NCBI GenBank assembly: GCA_036346405.1
Contig: CM070563.1
Span: forward strand, 33,779,298-33,843,297
Direction: 5' to 3'
From: Phyllostachys edulis
Taxonomy: Eukaryota > Streptophyta > Magnoliopsida > Poales > Poaceae
Length of the DNA: 64,000 nt
The notes under the pieces were generated by a model. The model was given only the letters and a program-made list of their open reading frames with translations, was not told where the DNA came from and searched no databases. Of this stretch, positions 42,425-55,152 are shown piece by piece; the first letter of the stretch is position 1; the number at the start of each line of letters is the position of its first letter. Position numbers and translations under genes: made by a program.

Positions 42425-43641
42425 GTTGGTGATCTAATACCGATCTTATGTATGATTGTTTATTTTGGGGAACTCCTAGGATTAGAACCACGGAGAGAAT
42501 GACACAAGAATTTTATACAGGTTTAGGGCTTCTCCGAAGATAATAATAACCCTACTCTTTTGTGCTGCTGTATTGAGTGTGCTATTTACAATCAAAAGGA
42601 AGAATAAAGTCTAATGTCTTGTGCTCCAGATTGCCCTTGTCTCGATTGTTCATCCTTCTGCCTACTGACTTCATTCTTTATATAACACCCGGAGAGGTGG
42701 CAATTCCTTTGAACCAAGAGACGTCCTAACGTTCCAAATGATGAACCACTGGTGGAGGTTACTGTTAGAGAAATAATTCCCCATGTCGCTAAGTAGTTAT
42801 TGTTAGAGATAGAGATATAAAACGTGCAATTATTCACAGAGAATAATAGCGTATGTTAACTACCTCGTGTATTAAACACGGCGCATAAGATTCCCTAATC
42901 GACTAAGCCCATATATCTGTAAGCTTTGTCGATGACAGGGTGGTCGTAACCGGCTAGGTTGTGGGGAGACTTACGACCACAAGGTACTCATAGAGAAGTC
43001 TCACAACCTAAGATGAGTCGTAGGAAAACTTACGACTAGATACTAATCATAGAAAAGGCTTACGACTAGGGGATGGTTGTAGTAAGACTTATGACCACTC
43101 GGTTAAGCTTCTCCCTTATGAACGGTAAGTGGTATACTTGCGAGTAATATAAAGATATTGCTATCTATAATATGAATTACAGATGAATAATTAAATGAGG
43201 ATTATTAGATCCTCGTCATCTAGCCCCCTAGCATCAAGTGAAAATAACTTACTTGGTACAGGAGTCATAGAATAGCAGTCGGGAGTAGAACCCTTCCGAG
43301 TGGTATTGCATTTGACCAAAAATTGACTTGGTCAAAAAGGAAATTTCACTTGAGTTGTAAAAACATAATCGGTTTTCTCGAACAGACAAATTAAAGAATT
43401 CCAATCAACTCTCACAAACCTGTCTATTGATGCGGCTTCCGAAGAGGTGGTAACTGTTGAGTTCCCACGATCTTTAATCTCAAGCGTACAGCTATAAAAA
43501 TCCACCGCGGGCGTGACTTAGGATTTTTACTTTCCCTATTTGCTTCAACTGTTCTTCGAGCCCTTGCTCTCTCCGCCGCCAACCAAGTCGAACTCTTCTT
43601 CAAAGCCTTTCAAAATCCAAATCATTTGCACTTAGAGAAAA
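42425..43641 (+). repeat. Probable LTR/leader of a Tat-type gypsy element
   Basis: It begins TGTTGGTGATCTAATACC, LTR-like. Repeated CTTACGAC(C/T)A motifs (42960-43110) recur at 40-50 base spacing. TATAAAAA at 43494 could be the promoter TATA box, about 150 bases before the coding start at 43642. No second LTR was found, because the downstream end is lost at 47053. Confidence 0.4.
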
Positions 43642-46600
43642 TGGCCGGAACCGTTTCTCAATGGGCGGTATCGGAGATGGACACGACGAAGATGGAAGCT
43701 CTGGTCGCCACCGAGAAGATCTCGAAAAAGGAGTATGTGAAGTGGGTTGAAGCTGCTAGGCAGCACTAGCCCATAGGTGAGGAAGGCACCATTCCAGTAT
43801 TTCAAGCATACTGCGAATGTGGCTTTCGTTGCCCGCTCACCCTTTCCTCATAGTAGTACTCGTACATTTTAGGGTGGAATTGGTGAATATGGTTCCTAAT
43901 TTCATCACAATGTTAAGTGTGTTCGCGTACTTGTGTGAGGCTTACTTGGGGATTCTGGCAGACTTAGAGCTCTTCCAATACTACTACTGGATGAGCAGAC
44001 AAGCCAGAATTGCAAGCAACTGCAGTCTGAAGCTCCACGACGGGAAGTTGAAGGAGTACATTTAGATGTTCACCCAGTCATCATGGCCGGAATGGAAGAA
44101 GAGGTGGTTCTACTAGATGACAACCAATAATGACAGCCTCTTCTTCATAGGGAAAGCTGCTGAGAAGAATCCCTCTTGGGATTCAGTTCCTAGCGAGCTC
44201 AACCGGATTTCTCCCTTCATTCAAGTCATAAAAGACTTGAGAGAAAAGGGGCTTACTGGATGACATGAGGTGCAAGATTTCATCGCGCGTCGTATCAGCC
44301 CTTTGAAGAAACGAGCACATCCCATGTGGATGTACTCGGGGATTAAGGATTCGACTAGGGATTTCGAGGAAGGTAATCAATCTTTCAACTCAGCTCTTAT
44401 TGATTTAATTTTGAGTGTGATTGTTGAGTACTTCCTTTTACCATTGTAGATCTCTCTCAAAAAGATATTGACGGATAGGTCAAACTCGTTTGTGAGAAAG
44501 CTCCAGCACCCACAATGACGGGGTCCCTCGAATCTTGGTGGTCGTATTTGTAAAAGAAAGGGAGGAACGCCTAAAGGTAATCAAGAGTTGATTTCTTCTT
44601 TAGGCGTCTGTGGTTGTAGATTTCGACCATCGAGTGATGTTATTTTTTTGTTTGTTACAAGTAGGCATGGCAGATCATTGAGACGACTGAGAGCTCGAAT
44701 CAAAGATTGTCTAAACTGGGCCGAAGGGAGACAAAGTTCCTCCGGCAAAAAAGCGTTGCCTTGTGAGGGTCGTTGACAAGAAAGTCGAAGGCTCAAACTC
44801 TGCTCCTCCTCTGACCAACCCCATCAAGAAGTCCTTTGTAGACATGATTACTACAGAGAAAAGGGGACCAGTCGAATTGCCTGCTCCCAAAGCCCCTAAG
44901 ACCAAGGTACCATTCTACTATGACAATAAGGTTTTTTCAGTTTCTGTCTCTCATGGCTTTGTCAAGCAACTAGAAAAGGAGGACTGAAAAAGCTTTGTGT
45001 CTTTTGTGAAGAATTACTACTGTATCAGCAGAAACCGTGGTCAAGGCAAGTGCTACCCCTCAGGTGGTCGAAACAAGTTTCGATCACCGAGTGGGGCAAG
45101 AAGCTTCTAGAGCTTTAGCTCTCGTTCAAGACTTATGACCAGCCATGGTCGTAGAGGTCCCAAGCCCTCAACAAGGTCTTTGACTAGACGTGGTCGAAGA
45201 AGCCCTGACCTCCCAATCTTATGGCACCGAAGAAAGCTCCCCAAAGGCTGAAAGTGTCGTGAGGATTGAGGCGGTCGAAGAGAAAAAGAGAAAGACCTTT
45301 CCTAGGGAAGGTCTCTTCTGGATTCGCAATTAAAGACAAAAAGCCAAGGTATGTAAAAATCAAAAGCATAAGGATAACATTTACCTTCTGTTTTTTACAA
45401 TCTTGACATGTTTTCTCTTTTCTAGAATTTTAGTCCTGCTCCTCCAGCCCCCAAGGATTCTTCTATCGAGAGGTTTGCTGTTATTTCTCCTGTAATCGAA
45501 GAGATAACGGTGGAGGTGGTCAAGGGATCGACCATCGTCTCTGTGGTGGAGGAGGGCACTGCCATTGAAGCTACTACGACCACCGAAGTGGTTGTAGATG
45601 CAAAGGTGAAGACAGCGGAAGAACCGGTCGCTAGGACGATCGAGCCGGTTATTGATGATATCAATAATCGGACAAGAGACTTGATCCTTCGATCACTAGA
45701 AGCTTTCAGGCAAGACAGAGGAGGAACCTCCGGCCATCGGGCCGAAAAAGAAGTCGCAGAGGACATTCCTCCCGACCCTCAAGGAGTTGCTAATGCAAGT
45801 AACGAAGAAGACAGAGAAGAGTACTTAATTTTTTCTCTGAGTTCTTTGTCCCAGCAACCATCGTGGGATCTTCTTCGTTCAGGTCTCATGACCGAGTCCC
45901 ACATCCTAAGGACATTCCTAATTGGGGGAATATTTTTGATGATGAACGTCTTCAAGAAATATGGTGGAACAAAGTCAAAGACATCAATGAACTGAAAGAT
46001 TCCCAGAAGGTGTACGCCAATTTTGCTCGATCAATCATCATTGTAAGTACTTGATATCAAGCATTTACATATTTGGGTTTTTGCATCTCACTGTCTTTCT
46101 TCATTCAGAGAGCTTTGGAATAAGATGTTACTGTTGGTGAATACCACAGATAACTTGTGCTGCTAAGACAGTAAAAAAGCCCAACTCTGCGAGCAGGCAG
46201 AAAGATGGTAAGTTACTGTCGTATGTAGTCTTTTGTGTTTCGACCATTCATCCAGTTCTAATGTCTACTTTAACCTTTGCAGGTTTAAAAGCGACGAAAA
46301 GTCCTTAGCTGGTTCGCTCGACTACGAAAAAGTCGAGACATAGAAGCTAAGAGAAGAAAACTAAGACCTGCTGAAGAAACTCCAGGAGGCAAATTCTGCA
46401 ACCCACAAGTTGTAGAATGAGATAAATAGTAAGTTCTGAACATAAGATTGTTTATGATTATGAATTTTTTTCTTTTTATAACTCTTATTTCTTTTCAGAA
46501 AAAAGGTCAAAATGGGTAAGCTCAAAATCAAGGCCAAATCAAAGACCTTGATTGTTAACGAGCTATCCCATATCGGTAAAGAAAAAGACTAGAAGATAAA

Positions 46601-47036
46601 GTCTTGGGAAGAGCAGTGCGCAAAGGATGCTGCTTCCCATGACGATGAAGTCAAGAAGCTTGACTCTCGATTAGTAGGTAAGTAATTCTTTATCTACGAC
46701 CAGATTTGTTTACTAGTCGTTAAGAAATATGCTTCTGACTGGTCGTACTCTATTTCAGAGCAAGCAATCGAAATAAAACGACTCCACGAAGCTTCGATTT
46801 GTAGCCAGGAGGAGATGAAGTTGATGAGGTGATTTAAGACAACATATCCCTCCTAAACAATGTACTCAGAGGACTTGGTGCTAAGGAGCTCACTCCTCTT
46901 GAGGACACCATGATTGCCCACACGAGTGCTATTGGAGAACAAGCTGGAATTGTAGAGGAGTTGATAGCCACTCTGAGGACCAACCAAGCGGACTCGATAA
47001 GAGAGGTAGTCGAAGGTGTAGTAAGCTATGCTTGAA
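43642..47036 (+). pseudogene. Putative gypsy-type transposon protein (PF04195-like), decayed
   Basis: The ATG at 43642 starts MAGTVSQWAVSEMDTTKM. Segments IPVFQAYCECGFRCPLTL, FITMLSVFAYLCEAYLGILA, LKLHDGKLKEYI, KKRWFY and FIARRISPLKKRAHPMWMYS follow in the order of the grass putative gypsy-type transposon domain (first ORF of RIRE2/Tat-like elements). The tail (45500-47036) is charged and coiled-coil-like (KLREEN..LLKKLQEANSAT and IGEQAGIVEELIATLRTNQA). Intron-like GT...AG stretches break the frame at 44373-44449 and elsewhere, and several true stops exist. No RT or integrase is present. Confidence 0.65.
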
Positions 47037-47649
47037 CCTAAGGGTATCGCTTGTAACATCCCGATTTTCGAGGCTTTTTGAAAAATTTTAAATTAAAATT
47101 AACCATTCGAGTTTATTAGATTGATAAAGATTAAACTTGAAATTTTAGAAAATAAAAACAATTTAATATGAGTTAATCAAACCTTAATTAATTCAAAATT
47201 TGGTTTATTTTAATTCTCTTGGATTTTATTAGATTTAAAGTCAAAAAGAGTATTTTAAGTTATTTCTTGAATTTTCTGGAATTTAAAAAGGGTCTTCCTA
47301 TTTCCTCGAAAGCCAAAAATAATTTATTTGAAAAATTGAAAGACAAAATTAAGTTGTAAATAATTTTGTTAAGTTCCAAATAATTCAAGGAATTTCTGTG
47401 TATTTTTCTAGAATTTTTGGACTTTATTTACTATTTTCCAAAACCCTTTTTGAATTATTGTATTTTCTGTAATTCGAAATGTTTTTAAAAACCATCTTTG
47501 CTTTGGGCCGAAAGCTTTCGCTCTGAGCCCATTTTCTCCTCCCTCGGCCCACTTATGCTTGGCCCAGCTCCCGCGCGTGCAGCCCTTGCTTTTCGGACGG
47601 TCCGAACATCCACCTTGCCCGTTCGGACGGTTCGAACATCCACCTTGCC

Positions 47650-48480
47650 TGATGCTACAATGGGTGTTCCGATGTTTCAGTGAGGAGGATAAGTCGATTT
47701 GGTAGAGACGACTCTCATGATTTGGCTGCCAATCGTACATGACTAATATGCCCGGCAATCGCCGAACCAACTCCGAGATCGTTATCGACCTTGCTAGAAG
47801 CACGATCAACCTGACCACGAAGGTTTATTCTTGCATGCAATCGAAGAACAAGTAAGAACAAGATAAATAACAATCTGAAATTGTAAATAGGATTGAAATA
47901 TTTGATAAAGTTGGGATTTTAAAGCAGTATTATGGTTGGTTTAGTCGACACAAGCCAATGCACGAAGTTGCAACGAAGCTAACTTTTAATTAAACAAAAT
48001 CCAAGAAAACTAGAGGGGTGCAGCGTCCTTAAATAGGGGAGGGGGATCCGTACATAGCTAAGAAAATAGGGGGTGGTACTATTCATAGCACTATTTATGT
48101 GTAAATAGTGCCTCGTGAATAGTACAGACTGCCTAGGGTGGCGCCTTCCCTTGGGCCCAAGCATTACAAGGCCCAATTTGGCTTAAACAGGTGATACAAC
48201 ACTTTCTTTTGATGATTGCAGTGTGCACAGAAAGAATTTAGAGGTGAGATTAGATCCGTTGGAAAAAGGATGAGATAAGCTTTCCATCAAGTACTCATGG
48301 ACCTCAAACGGACTCCGTATATGAAAGTTATGCATATTTGAAGTCGGTGTTGTCTCCGGAGGCCGAATTGGATTCCAGAACGTGTCCCACTGGAATTCTT
48401 GCTTGACTTGGAATGTGGTGATCTTCCTTCTACCATGAAGTGGAGTAGAGGTCATATCCTGGGGGTTGATGTCCTCATCA
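47650..48480 (-). repeat. 3' LTR of the gag-only element
   Basis: 831 bp, minus-strand ends TGATGAGGAC and GTAGCATCA. The LTR pair differs at scattered positions, so the insertion is not very recent. Confidence 0.9.
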
Positions 48481-48485
48481 TCCTC

Positions 48486-49640
48486 CTATTCTTGCATTTG
48501 AGTTGTCCTCGACTCGCGCTCATCATCTAGTGCCACGAACAGCTTTAAAACTTGCAGCAACGTATTCTCATCATTCTGCAAAATGTTAGCAACAGCAGAT
48601 GACAAAGAAATAGAGAAAGCTTTGCTAATTAAAGGTGAGTGTGCATGCATCAAATCAGCAAAGGTACATTTTCCAATAGTATTCGGTGTGCAACTCAATT
48701 TGCAAGTATAAGTGAAGTATATAGTAGAGTTATTCATCACACAAGAATTATTGTTCAAAACAGCAAGCTTTAATTCATTTATGTGATCACAAGTTATGCA
48801 TATTCAATATACCATAAATTGATTGTCTACACCATAATCTCCAATTAATTTAAAATAGTAGGTGTAGGTGCTAGATAGATAATTTAGCGATGAAAATTTA
48901 GAAACTTTCTTCATAGTACATTCCAAACTGACAGGCTCATTAAGCATGATATAACACAACGCATCAGCAATGGATATTCTATCAAATACTTCCTTATGTG
49001 TAATTAATTCGACCTGTGCGAAATTTTGCGACTTCAGATCAGCACATGGTTCATTCAAGTCAACACAAGGAATATCAAAAGATTGCACTACAGCAGATAT
49101 ATACTCACAAGGCTGCTCTATGTCTTGCTGTAGCATCAAATCAGTACCATTGTCATTATCGTCCTCATCAGATACTGTAGGTACCTTAAACTTCTTCTCT
49201 AATGACATAAGATGCACCAGATCATCCTTCATCTCTTCAAGCGTCTCGGCGGTATCTGTAGATGGAATAGGAGCCAAAACAATGTCAGCATTTTCAGTTA
49301 CCTTAGGTTGCTCCTCGCTTGTGGCTGTGGGTGATGGAGGTACAAAATGACGTCGTAATTTCTTCTTCATCTCCTCCCATGTGTACACGTAGTGGTACTA
49401 GAGATTCGACCACCAATGTTGATCATCACCAATCAGCGTCGTTCTTGCCATGCTCATCTTCTCATAAGGATCAAGGTCATGTCTTTCAAAGTAGCTATCC
49501 AACATAGTAACCGATAGGAAGTAGTACAACAACGTACTCACAGTGGTGAGTGGCAAGATGTACGCTGGTAGTTGTTTTCCTTTGAGTTTAAATCTGCCCA
49601 CGATGTCATCATAATCTACCAACTTCAACCAACTTGTCAT
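48486..49640 (-). pseudogene. Gag-like protein with unknown conserved C-terminal domain
   Basis: One frame runs from ATG 49640 to the stop at 48486 (about 384 codons), broken only by a TAG near 49398 and a TGA near 48804. The N-terminal part has SYFERHDLDPYEKMSMARTT, GDDQHWWSNL and TWEEMKKKLRRHFVPPS, the retrotrans_gag core. An acidic middle (SDEDDNDNGTD) and the shared VELITHKEVFDRIS motif follow. The C-terminal domain has SSTYTYYFKLIGDYGVDNQF, ICITCD and a Cys/Ser-rich tail to QMQE. The C-terminal domain also occurs at 4205-4580. Its function is unknown. The two stops may be recent or read through. Confidence 0.75.
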
Positions 49641-49699
49641 TGTTAGTAAAAAACAAGGAAACAAATCACAAGTATATGTTCCTATCAACTACTAGGATC

Positions 49700-51199
49700 T
49701 AGAGGCTCAATGTCGCTCACACTCAAGCTAATACCAAGTTCTTACCAATTTTTACCAAGCAATCAGGCGGTGACCAGCAACTAGTGTCGGTGCTAAATAA
49801 TCTCCAAAGATTGATAAAGCGATTGCAAGCAACTGGTACTTATACAATGGTAGTAGGTAGAGCTAGCATAGGCTTCAATATGGTAGTAAGGATTAGCAAC
49901 AATCAAATCAGTAAATGCAAGTTGAAAAATTGCTCAAAGTACTAGTCAATGTTGCTGATCCTAGCCTAGAGAGAGCTAGTCAATCAACGCCTATGAAGAG
50001 AAGTGTATGAACGCACACGCAAAGATCAATGTGACTTGATGTAAGCAAAGGAAAAGCTCACAACAAGTGCTAGGAGAGATGCTAGCCAACAACTCAAATT
50101 TCTTTCTAAGGGCACAAGATTGTTCACACGATGTAGAGCACAAAAATCAGAATAATGTGCAATGTAAACAGCCCTCTAGTTTAAGCAAAAACAATAGCTA
50201 GTCTTAAGAGATAAAAAAAAGCAAAGTTTTATATGGCTTATATATGCTCATTTGAAAGGTTTTATTGAGATCTACAACTTTGTAGTTGAGGTAAACCCCA
50301 AATTCTAAAGGGAATACTGAAAGAAACGGCAAAAACAGAAACCGAAAAATTGCCACACAAATTCGGGGCTGAAGATGGCCGATTTTGGGGGTCTTTGATG
50401 GCAACCAGCTGGTCAAATTTTTTGGATGCGCCTCATCGTTAGCTTTCCAACGAGCACAAGTATGTCAAAAACGGACACCATATGCAAAAGTTATGCACGT
50501 TTTACTAAAGGTATCTTGGAAACAAAATCCTACTCAGACTCGAATTCGTCTCGGGTTCAAATTTGAAACTGCTATATCTTTCAAACCCGTAGGGCAAACT
50601 TGCTGAAATTTTTTTATGGAAGCTTGGGGCTATATGTATAAGGTCTCCAATAATTTCACGCACTTTTCTTTTATCCTTTTTTTTTCTACTGCGGCTTTTG
50701 TTTATGCGGCTGCCTTTTTCTCCTTATATTATTTGGCCGGCCCTAGGGTTTTCCGCAAGTCGCAAATCACAGCAAAGGGTTGATGCTGGATTCGGACAAC
50801 AACTCTCCCAAAGTATCACGGCAATCCTCTCTGTTTCGTAGTGAAATCGGCTTGAACTCCAACAAGCAATTCAGATTAGATGAAGTGGAAACGAATACTA
50901 TTTTTGGTGCGGATTAGCGGAGTTCTAACTCACAAACTTTCTGTTTTTAGATGCAAAACTAAGAACCCTAAAAGAACGATCAAGTGACGCGAATAAAAAC
51001 ACGAGATGCAATTTAGACAATGACGATGCAACCAAAAATTCAACAAGCAAAATACTAAAAAAATTTGCAAAAGCTCAAAGGGGTTCGGACAAGGATATTA
51101 ATGGCATAACAAATAATTTTTGTGGGATATTTTCTGGACTCTAGGTATAAAAAATAAATCTACTACTAGAAAATGGGAAACTCTCACCAATCAACTGTA
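49700..51199 (-). other. Untranslated leader of the gag-only element
   Basis: No coding motif on either strand over 1.5 kb. Such long leaders occur in non-autonomous LTR elements and may carry packaging signals. That role is inference only. Confidence 0.4.
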
Positions 51200-51211
51200 G
51201 CTCTGATACCA
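51200..51211 (-). other. Primer-binding site of the gag-only element (tRNA-iMet)
   Basis: Minus strand TGGTATCAGAGC, two bases after the 5' LTR end at 51214. Confidence 0.88.
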
Positions 51212-51213
51212 CC

Positions 51214-52043
51214 TGATGCGACAATGGGTGTCCCGATCTTTCGGTGAGGAGGATAACTCTATTTGGTGGAGACGACTCTCATGATTCGGCTACCAATCGT
51301 ACACGACCAATATGCCCAGTAATCGCTGAACCAACTTCGAGATCGTTATCAACCTTGCTAGAAGCACGATCGACCTGACCACGAAGGTCTCTTCCTGCAT
51401 GCAATCGAAGAACAAGCAAGAACAAGATAAATAGCAATATGAAATTACAAACATGATTGAAATATTTAATAAAGTTGGGATTTTGAAGTGGTATTATGGT
51501 TGGTCTAGTCGACACAAGCCAATACACGAAATTGCAATGAAGCTGACTTTTAACTAAATAAAATCTAAGAAAACTAGAGGGGTGCGACCTCCTTAAATAG
51601 GGGAGGGGGAGCCGTACATAGCTAAGAAAATATGGGGTGGCAATATTCATAGTACTATTCACGTGTGAATAGTGCATTGTGAACTGTACGGCTGCCTTGG
51701 GTGGCGCCTTCCCTTGGGCCCAAGCATTACAAGGCTTAATTTGGCCCAAACAGGTGATGCAACATCTTTTTTTGATGATTACAGTGTGCATAGAAGGAAT
51801 TTGGAAGTGAGGCTAGATCCGTTAGAAAGAGGATGAGATAAGCTTTCCATCAAGTACTCGTAGACCTCAAACGGACTCCGTATATGAAAGTTATGCACAT
51901 TTGAAGTTGGTGCTATCTCCGGAGGCCGAATTGTATTCCAGAACGTGTCCCACTGAAATTCTTGCTTGATTTGGAACGTGGGGACCTTCCTTGTACCATG
52001 AAGTGGAGTAAAGGTCATATTCTGAGGGTTGATATCCTTATCA
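51214..52043 (-). repeat. 5' LTR of the gag-only element
   Basis: 830 bp. It matches 47650-48480 across its full length. Confidence 0.9.
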
Positions 52044-54023
52044 TTGCCCGTTCGGACGGTCCGAACCGCCCGAGCTTGCGTCACCACCGCGTTTCGCTGA
52101 CAGGCGGGCCCCACGTGTCAGCCCCCACCTTCTTCCTCCTCGTCTTCTTCCCGTTGGGCACCCATGATGCCCATGCATTAGCACACCTCACCACCGCGTC
52201 GCCTCGCCGCTCGCCAAGCGCCCCCGTCAACACGCATTAAATGCCGCTCCACCCACTCCCCTTCGACTACTGTGCCACGCCATGGCCCCATGCCCTGCCC
52301 CCACTCCATGTCGCACCGGCGCAAACCCCGCTCTGCCCATCCCCTTCTGTGCTCCTCCCCACCTCCTATAATGGGGAGCACCAGACGCCCCTTGACCTCC
52401 TCTCCCTTTCCCCCCTTTCTCCCCTCCTCTCTCCCTCCATGCTCAGCGTATTTCACCGTTGAAGCTCCATGGCCGAAGCTCGCGTCGCTGTCGATTTCGC
52501 CGCCGTTGAGGGTTCTCCACCACCTTCATCCGCCTTCTTGCCAAGACCTTTGCCTGATTCTTATGGCTACCTTGTGTCTTGACTCACTCCACCGGCCGTC
52601 ATTTGAAACCTTATCGCCGCCTTCGACCGGTGGTCTCCGCCGCCTTCCTCGTCACCACCGGCGAACCTCTCTCGCCTCACCCTTGAAACCCTACGCACCA
52701 GGTCCCCCTCATCGCACTCGTCCTTTGGGTACCTACCATGTCCCTTGCCGTGGCATAGAACGCCGGCGAGCCTCCACGCCTGAGCTGCCGGAGTCCACCG
52801 CACCGACGTGGCTGCCACATCATAGCCACCTCACCCTCCCCACCTGCGTGGCTGCCCATGTGGCAAGGCCCATGTGGCATGGCCCTATTCCCGTGCGCCT
52901 AATCCTTCACGGACCTTGGCCTTCCTGTGGACCTAATCCACCAACGCGGGGCCCACTTGTCAGTAGCTCAGCCCATTTTTTTCCTGTTGAAAAATAAATC
53001 TGAAAATCCAAAAAATCCACTTTTTCTTCATTTCATGTATTTCCAAACTTCCGAGAGCCCGTTCTCCTCCGTTCGAACTCCGATTCGAGCAATTCAAATT
53101 TCTAAATTCATATAAATTCAAGATATAGCTTTCTATAGTAAAAGTATTTAATTTAGAGTTCATTTGAATTTATTTTAATTTTATTTGAATTTGCGTCGCT
53201 TTCACGTGCAGATTTTGACGACTCCGGGGAACCTGAATATTTCGAAGAAGTAGATCCTCAAGCTTTTGAGCAAGGCAAGTTAAATCTTGGATCATATTGA
53301 ATCCCAGTATTTTGAATTATTTAAATTATTATTGCATGCTAATTACATTCAAGTAATTTAAATTCCTGTTTTAAGCTTTATAGTTATTCCATATTCCTTT
53401 GTATAGCCAAACTTTGCTATTGAATTAATTATTCCTTGATACCTTAGTGAAAGTCTAGTTGATGCATTAGTATAAGCTAGAATATGTTGAAAAACAGTAT
53501 GCTTAGACAAAGCTTAGACCAAAAGTGTTTAATTTGGGGAATTTAGCCAAAAGTTCAACTATGATTTAAAATGACACTATGGTATTTAACTTGGTAAATA
53601 AAATAAAATAAATTTTGGTTGGGATTTGGGCGAAATGGAAGTTTGGATGGGTGCATGTTTATGCATGGGATCAAGTCATTTCTATGATCGAGGCCTAGGG
53701 GTTATTTTAGAAAGTCGCCCAAGTCAATGAAGGACCGGTCTTCGAGCCGCATCCTGTTAAGCCCCATCGTAGTACCACATGTCATGTGTGGACGGGACCT
53801 AGCTAAATAATTTGTATGATTTCACCGTGGTTGCGCCATCCGGTTGCGTGGGTGTCTTTATGACCTACTTTTATGTATTCCCACATGGCGCAAGAGGGGG
53901 CTTAAGTCCGGCGGGTTTCTATCCAAAGGAAGCGAAACCTTAGCGAAGCGGGACTACGGTGGGATGGCATTTTGTAAAGGCCTTGACGCGTACTCTAGAA
54001 TGCTTACCTAAGGTAGTGAGTGG

Positions 54024-55144
54024 TAGGGATGAAAACAGATCGGATAGTTTCTGACTGATCCAGACGAAAACGGATTCGGATTGCCTTGGATCGGATTTTT
54101 CTCGGATAATTTTCAGATAAAAAACGAATTCGGATTTTTTTTTTGTCAGAAACAGAAACGAATACGGTAGGCATGCTATCCGGCGGATACGGATACGAAT
54201 ACAGATTATTCGGATAAGACCAAGTCTGGATATCTGGATTTCGGTCCAAAAGAGGATTTCAGCCCAAAAGAGAAAAGGAGATTTTAATTGATTTCCGAAT
54301 TTCAAAAAATGCAACAAATCAAATAGCCTTTTAGAAAATAGCAAATAGAGTTCAAAGATTCTAGAAAAAATCACAGAAATTCCTTGAATTATTTTGAACT
54401 TAATAAAATTAATTCCAAGTTAAAGTTGGTTTTATTTTTACACATAAATTATTTTAATTTCGAAAAATAGGAAAAACCTTTTAAAATCCAGAAAATTCAA
54501 GAAATTAATTATTTTTCTTGTTCACTTTAAATCTAATAAAATCCCAAAAATCTCAATAAATTTTATTTTTGATATTAAAACTAGGAAATTAAATAATTAA
54601 CTTTATTTTTTCTTTTTAACCAAGAAAACTCATCTAAATCTCGTAAAATCCAATAAAATAATAACTTTATTAATTTTATTTTTGGTAACATACTTTGGGA
54701 TGTTAAAGTCATTTGTGTATAGATTAACCACTCAGCCTGGTCAATGTTGGTGTGAACTAAGTTTTATATATGTGATGAACTAAGTGTGAATGTGTGATGA
54801 CTTGTGACTTTGTGAGTTATGACTTATGAGCTAAATAAGGTAAACTAAGTGTTATATTTGTGATGAACTAGTTAATGCAGCTTGCTAGTGCCAATGTTAT
54901 GTGTGGTTGCTGAAAATATGAACAATTCATGAATGTTTGCATCAAATAAACTAGTTATATGTTTTCGTTAATTTCTAGCATACAATTTAAGGGGTTTTCA
55001 TGTTCCGAAAAATATCCACGACCGTATTCGTTTCAATTCGTATTTACTCCGTATTCATATTCGATATTATTTGTATCCGGGGTATTCGTATTCGTATCCG
55101 GATCCGAAAAAAAATATGAAAACAAATATGGCATATCACCACTA
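54024..55144. mobile_element. Ac/Ds-like hAT element carrying an LTR fragment
   Basis: The left end TAGGGATGAAAACAGATCGG at 54024 fits the Ac/Ds type. The right end is degenerate (CATATCACCACTA at 55144). The flanks GTGAGTGG (54016-54023) and GTGAGCAG (55145-55152) agree at 6 of 8 bases. Subterminal GGATACGAATAC and CGTATTCG repeats mark both arms. The middle (54250-54711) is LTR sequence in reverse orientation. The fragment at 12058-12491 shares the right arm and the LTR junction. Confidence 0.7.
54250..54711 (-). repeat. LTR start fragment, inverted relative to the LTR at 47053
   Basis: The minus strand from 54711 reads TTAACATCCCAAAGTATG and continues through segments such as GGATTTTATTAGATTTAAAG and CAAGGAATTTCTGTG, which also occur in order at 47220-47400 on the plus strand. 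It is thus a diverged copy of the same LTR family. Confidence 0.7.
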
Positions 55145-55152
55145 GTGAGCAG

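Larger units (their letters stand above)
47650..52043 (-). mobile_element. Complete gag-only (non-autonomous) LTR retrotransposon
   Basis: The LTRs are 47650-48480 (831 bp) and 51214-52043 (830 bp), highly similar. The perfect target duplication TTGCC is at 47645-47649 and 52044-52048. On the minus strand the primer-binding site TGGTATCAGAGC follows the 5' LTR after two bases, and a purine-rich tract AAGAATAGGAGGA precedes the 3' LTR. The only coding region is a gag-like frame (49640-48486). The 1.5 kb leader (51199-49700) has no gene. It must rely on enzymes of another element. Confidence 0.92.
47053..54023 (+). mobile_element. Large chromovirus LTR (Tekay-like), interrupted
   Basis: It begins TGTAACATCCCGATTTTCG at 47053. 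After removal of the element 47650-52043 the sequence runs on through CCGTTCGGACGGTCCGAAC, a GC-rich part (52100-52950), an AT-rich part with GAGCAAGGCAAGTTAAATC (53265) and on to the Ds-like insertion at 54024. The order is that of long chromovirus LTRs. Its end is not certain and may lie near 55250. ORFs at 52.2-53.0 kb are compositionally biased and are not taken as genes. Confidence 0.6.

Noticed and set aside
52178..52997. Pro/His-rich ORFs of 92-241 codons as genes
   Set aside because: They fall in the GC-rich part of a chromovirus LTR. Overlapping frames on both strands and no motif point to composition only.
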